DNA of 12,849 bases from Planctomycetota bacterium. GTDB taxonomy: Bacteria; Planctomycetota; UBA8742; SKZP01. Where the stretch lies: positions 1 to 12,849 of the forward strand of contig SKZP01000482.1 in assembly GCA_007127275.1 (NCBI GenBank), given 5' to 3'. Position numbers and translations under genes: made by a program. Under the pieces are notes generated by a model. It did no database searches, was not told the origin of the DNA, and saw nothing but the letters and a program-made list of their open reading frames with translations. This document shows, in pieces, positions 12,504 through 12,849 of this stretch (the stretch's first letter is position 1; every line of letters begins with the position of its first letter).

Positions 12504-12827
12504 CTACTGCAACAACTTTTCAAGCTGTTCAGTAACCGTGGCGCGCTCGACGGCGCCTTGTAGAATTCCAGCGGCTTTGCCGTCTTTGAAGAACACGAGG
12601 GTCGGAACGGCTGAGATTCGGAACTGCGAAGTCAGCGCCGGCTGTTCGTCGACATCCACAATCCCGACCGCGGCGCCGCGGTCCTGATATTCCTGGGCCA
12701 CCTTGTCGAGCACCGGCTTCATTACCTTGCAGGGACCACACCAGCTTGCGGAGAAGTCAACGAGAGCGACGCGGTTGGCGGCGACAAACGAGTCGAACGT
12801 CTTGGTGGTAAGTTTCTGCGCACTCAT
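12504..12827 (-). CDS. trxA: Thioredoxin
   Basis: This 107-residue cytoplasmic thioredoxin reduces protein disulfides, taking electrons from thioredoxin reductase. The single thioredoxin fold shows VDFSASWCGPCK (23-34) with redox cysteines Cys30 and Cys33, the buried Asp24 before them, VDVDEQP (57-63) and the cis-proline at Pro75 in ISAVPTL, then LVFFKDGK. The length is that of classical TrxA and there is no signal peptide. GGAGGGG (12832-12838) lies just upstream of the ATG at 12827 and supports the start. It stands alone here; anything upstream is beyond the window. Confidence 0.96.
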   Translation of the reverse strand: MSAQKLTTKTFDSFVAANRVALVDFSASWCGPCKVMKPVLDKVAQEYQDRGAAVGIVDVDEQPALTSQFRISAVPTLVFFKDGKAAGILQGAVERATVTEQLEKLLQ

Positions 12828-12849
12828 GCGTCCCCTCCAGTAGCCAAAA

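Overview
The window is GC-rich bacterial DNA with eight protein genes, one of them cut by the left edge. They are mostly single genes on either strand, separated by spacers of about 140 to 790 bases. The only visible operon is a GH15 glycosidase plus a small membrane protein on the minus strand. A large gene-poor accessory-looking stretch lies at 11717-12503. The secreted beta-barrel-like protein at the left edge, the FHA fusion protein, the large secreted beta-helix protein with a C-terminal anchor and the sparse, unlinked layout would fit a planctomycete or another environmental lineage with large genomes. That assignment is an impression, not something the sequence proves.

Layout: 1-922 (minus) is the N-terminal part of a secreted protein resembling the DUF6263 group. 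1375-2916 (minus) is a signalling-type protein joining an N-terminal Rossmann-like (nucleoside deoxyribosyltransferase/TIR-like) domain to a C-terminal FHA domain through a charged linker with eleven lysines. 3426-5771 (plus) is a class B penicillin-binding protein of the PBP2/MrdA type with an unusually large N-terminal region. 6169-7182 (plus) is pheS, the alpha subunit of phenylalanyl-tRNA synthetase, with no pheT beside it. 7320-7796 and 7793-9646 (minus) are a four-helix membrane protein and a GH15 glucoamylase/trehalase-like enzyme, overlapping by four bases. 10001-11716 (minus) is a secreted right-handed beta-helix protein with a Gly/Asn-rich linker and a MYXO/Synergist-CTERM-like sorting tail. 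12504-12827 (minus) is thioredoxin.

The spacers are not empty. They carry GC-rich hairpins that fall into at least three related dispersed families: one with the left arm CCAAGCYC(A/G)(C/G)CGAC (1171, 3258, 12038), one with the core CCCTGCGCTCGCC (3151, 5846, 7277), and one built on CCCACGGGC/GCCCGTGGG (5956, 6007, 12453). In the spacer before thioredoxin, the plus strand preserves a frameshifted remnant of a Hint (pretoxin/intein-like) domain at 12192-12424, followed by a Rho-independent terminator at 12453-12484. This is the clearest trace of a vanished accessory gene, probably a polymorphic toxin or Rhs-like protein.

The genes do not form one pathway. The recognisable roles are cell-wall synthesis (PBP2), translation (PheS), alpha-glucan or trehalose breakdown (GH15), redox (thioredoxin), phosphopeptide-dependent signalling (FHA protein) and cell-surface function (beta-helix protein, left-edge secreted protein).
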